DNA of 64,000 nt from NCBI GenBank assembly GCA_947683625.1, contig CANTUR010000384.1, positions 1 through 64,000 of the forward strand, read 5' to 3'. This document shows, piece after piece, positions 63,060-64,000 of the stretch. The DNA is from Mallotus nudiflorus. Lineage: Eukaryota > Streptophyta > Magnoliopsida > Malpighiales > Euphorbiaceae. A program made the position numbers and the translations under genes. The number at the start of each line of letters is the position of its first letter. Position 1 is the first letter of the stretch. The notes under the pieces were generated by a model, which saw only the letters and a list, made by a program, of their open reading frames with translations, did no database searches and was not told where the DNA came from.

Positions 63060-63420
63060 TGATCTCTAAATCAAATTCCTATAACAATAAAACCCACTAG
63101 ATTAATATTGGTTTAGCATCTTTTTTTTATAAAAAAATAGCATAAAGTGGCATGAACAATAAAGACAACAATTCTAGATCCTAAGATGTAATATAAGAAT
63201 TTCTCAATTACAAACACAACAGCAAACATCTCCTTTTTAGTAGTTGTGTAATTAAGTTATGCATCTCAAAGTGTTATACTTGTATAGTAGATAACATGGT
63301 GTTTGTTTTCTTTTCTTTGTCCCAAGACTGCCCCCATCGTAAAATCACTTGCATCACATATTAACTCAAAAGGAAGAGACTAATCCGACTGAGAGATGAT
63401 GGGTGCTAAAGTTAAGGCTA
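63060..63420 (-). pseudogene. Athila RNase H
   Basis: LPFELICDASDFTMGAVLGQ (about 63390-63330), YTTTKKEMFAVVFVIEKF and the region of the last Asp (VFIVHATL, where Asp has become Val) show the domain. Loss of the last Asp would abolish activity. Confidence 0.82.
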
Positions 63421-64000
63421 TTTTTAACTTATTAAAAGTAATTAAGCAAGATTTGAAAAATTTAAAAGGATTATCTTTAATCAAAAGTTGAGTAAGCGAC
63501 TTTACAATTAAAGAGAAGTCCTTGGTAAACCGTCAATAAAATCTAGCATGTCCTAGGAATCCTCTTACTCGCTTCATTAAAGTTGGTGGAGGTAGCTTCT
63601 CTATGACTTTGATTTTAGCCCTATCCACCTCAATTTCTGCATGAGAAATTTTATGTCCTAATACTATGCTTTCATAAACCATGAAGTGACACTTTTCCTA
63701 ATTTAAAACAAGGTTAGTGTCCTCACATCTTTTCAATATTGTATCAAGGTTCAATGAGAATAATTGAAAAGAGTCTCTAAACACAAAAAATTCATCCATA
63801 AATACCTTAATTATATTCTCAATCAAATCTAAAAAGATAGCCATCATGCACCTTTAAAAGGTAACAGGGGCATTGCATAATCCAAATGACATCCTTCTAT
63901 AAGCAAAAGTGTCATGGGGGCATGTGAATGTCATTGTCTCTTAATCTTTGGGTGTGATGCATATTTGGTTGTAGCCAGAGTATCCATTTAGAAAGCAATA
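63421..64000 (-). pseudogene. Athila reverse transcriptase, partial (window edge)
   Basis: Minus strand from 64000: YCFLNGYSGYNQICI, TFTCPHDTFAYRRM, FGLCNAP, the polymerase box FMDEF (about 63800; the family has two Asp, here the second is Glu), NLVLN, EKCHFMVYESIVLGHKIS and RVRGFLGHARFYRRF. Stops occur at about 63940 (TAA), 63855 (TAA) and 63700 (TAG) in one continuous frame. Confidence 0.87.

Larger units (their letters stand above)
58119..64000 (-). mobile_element. Athila-type Ty3/gypsy element, minus strand, running off the right edge
   Basis: From right to left on the minus strand: RT, RNase H, integrase, an env-like/Athila ORF region, a polypurine tract and a 3' LTR. The motif set (RRMSFGLCNAP in RT, FDI-x-GVDFMGPF in integrase, LLFNSRLHLFSGKLKSKW at the integrase C-terminus) is Athila-like. 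Most stops fit C-to-T change. The element cuts the LINE at 58119. The 5' LTR, gag and protease are outside the window. Confidence 0.88.

Overview
The window is repeat-packed nuclear DNA from a flowering plant, most likely a eudicot and probably heterochromatic. It is AT-rich, no intact host gene was recognised, and almost every base belongs to a transposable element or to a simple or tandem repeat. The families are plant-typical: a Ty3/gypsy chromovirus of Tekay/Del type with 3.2-kb LTRs and an initiator-Met tRNA primer site, an Athila-type gypsy element, a Ty1/copia element, a plant L1-type LINE and a BED-finger hAT transposon.

Left part (1-30732): nested copies of one chromovirus family whose LTR runs TGTAATATCCCG...GGTCGTGACA. 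I label the copies A to J. Solo LTR C (2492-12079) is split by solo LTRs D (4181-7401) and E (8266-11350). Solo LTR F (12867-30732) is split by solo LTR G (15584-30219), which is split by H (16202-27584), the only copy with an internal region. H is on the minus strand, has two LTRs about 2% different by eye, a PBS, a PPT and a gag-pol with several frameshifts and an integrase-core deletion. Five-base target duplications support every one of these copies except the edge pieces A and B.

Middle part (31124-41534): a 10.4-kb hAT element, bounded by an 8-bp duplication (GGTTGAAG) and imperfect terminal inverted repeats. It carries triplet microsatellites, a nested solo LTR (I, 32573-35770), a dimeric tandem array, and a multi-exon transposase gene that keeps one frame but has eight internal stops.

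Right part (about 41900-64000): an old L1-type LINE (ORF1 then ORF2) broken by a copia element (43030-47486), an LTR-like block (about 47560-53212) that holds solo LTR J (49337-52582), another solo LTR (54869-56983), and finally an Athila-type element (58119 to beyond the right edge, minus strand).

The least expected signals are: (1) a twin hairpin inside the chromovirus LTR, in which two near-identical loops are closed by two different stems, in every copy that spans it; (2) a second block of stacked inverted repeats in the same LTR, just after a splice-acceptor-like site; (3) nonsense codons across unrelated elements that nearly all fit C-to-T change at Gln, Arg or Trp codons, often with the frame preserved over a kilobase or more; and (4) the dimeric repeat array inside the hAT element. 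All calls are by reading; no database or folding program was run.
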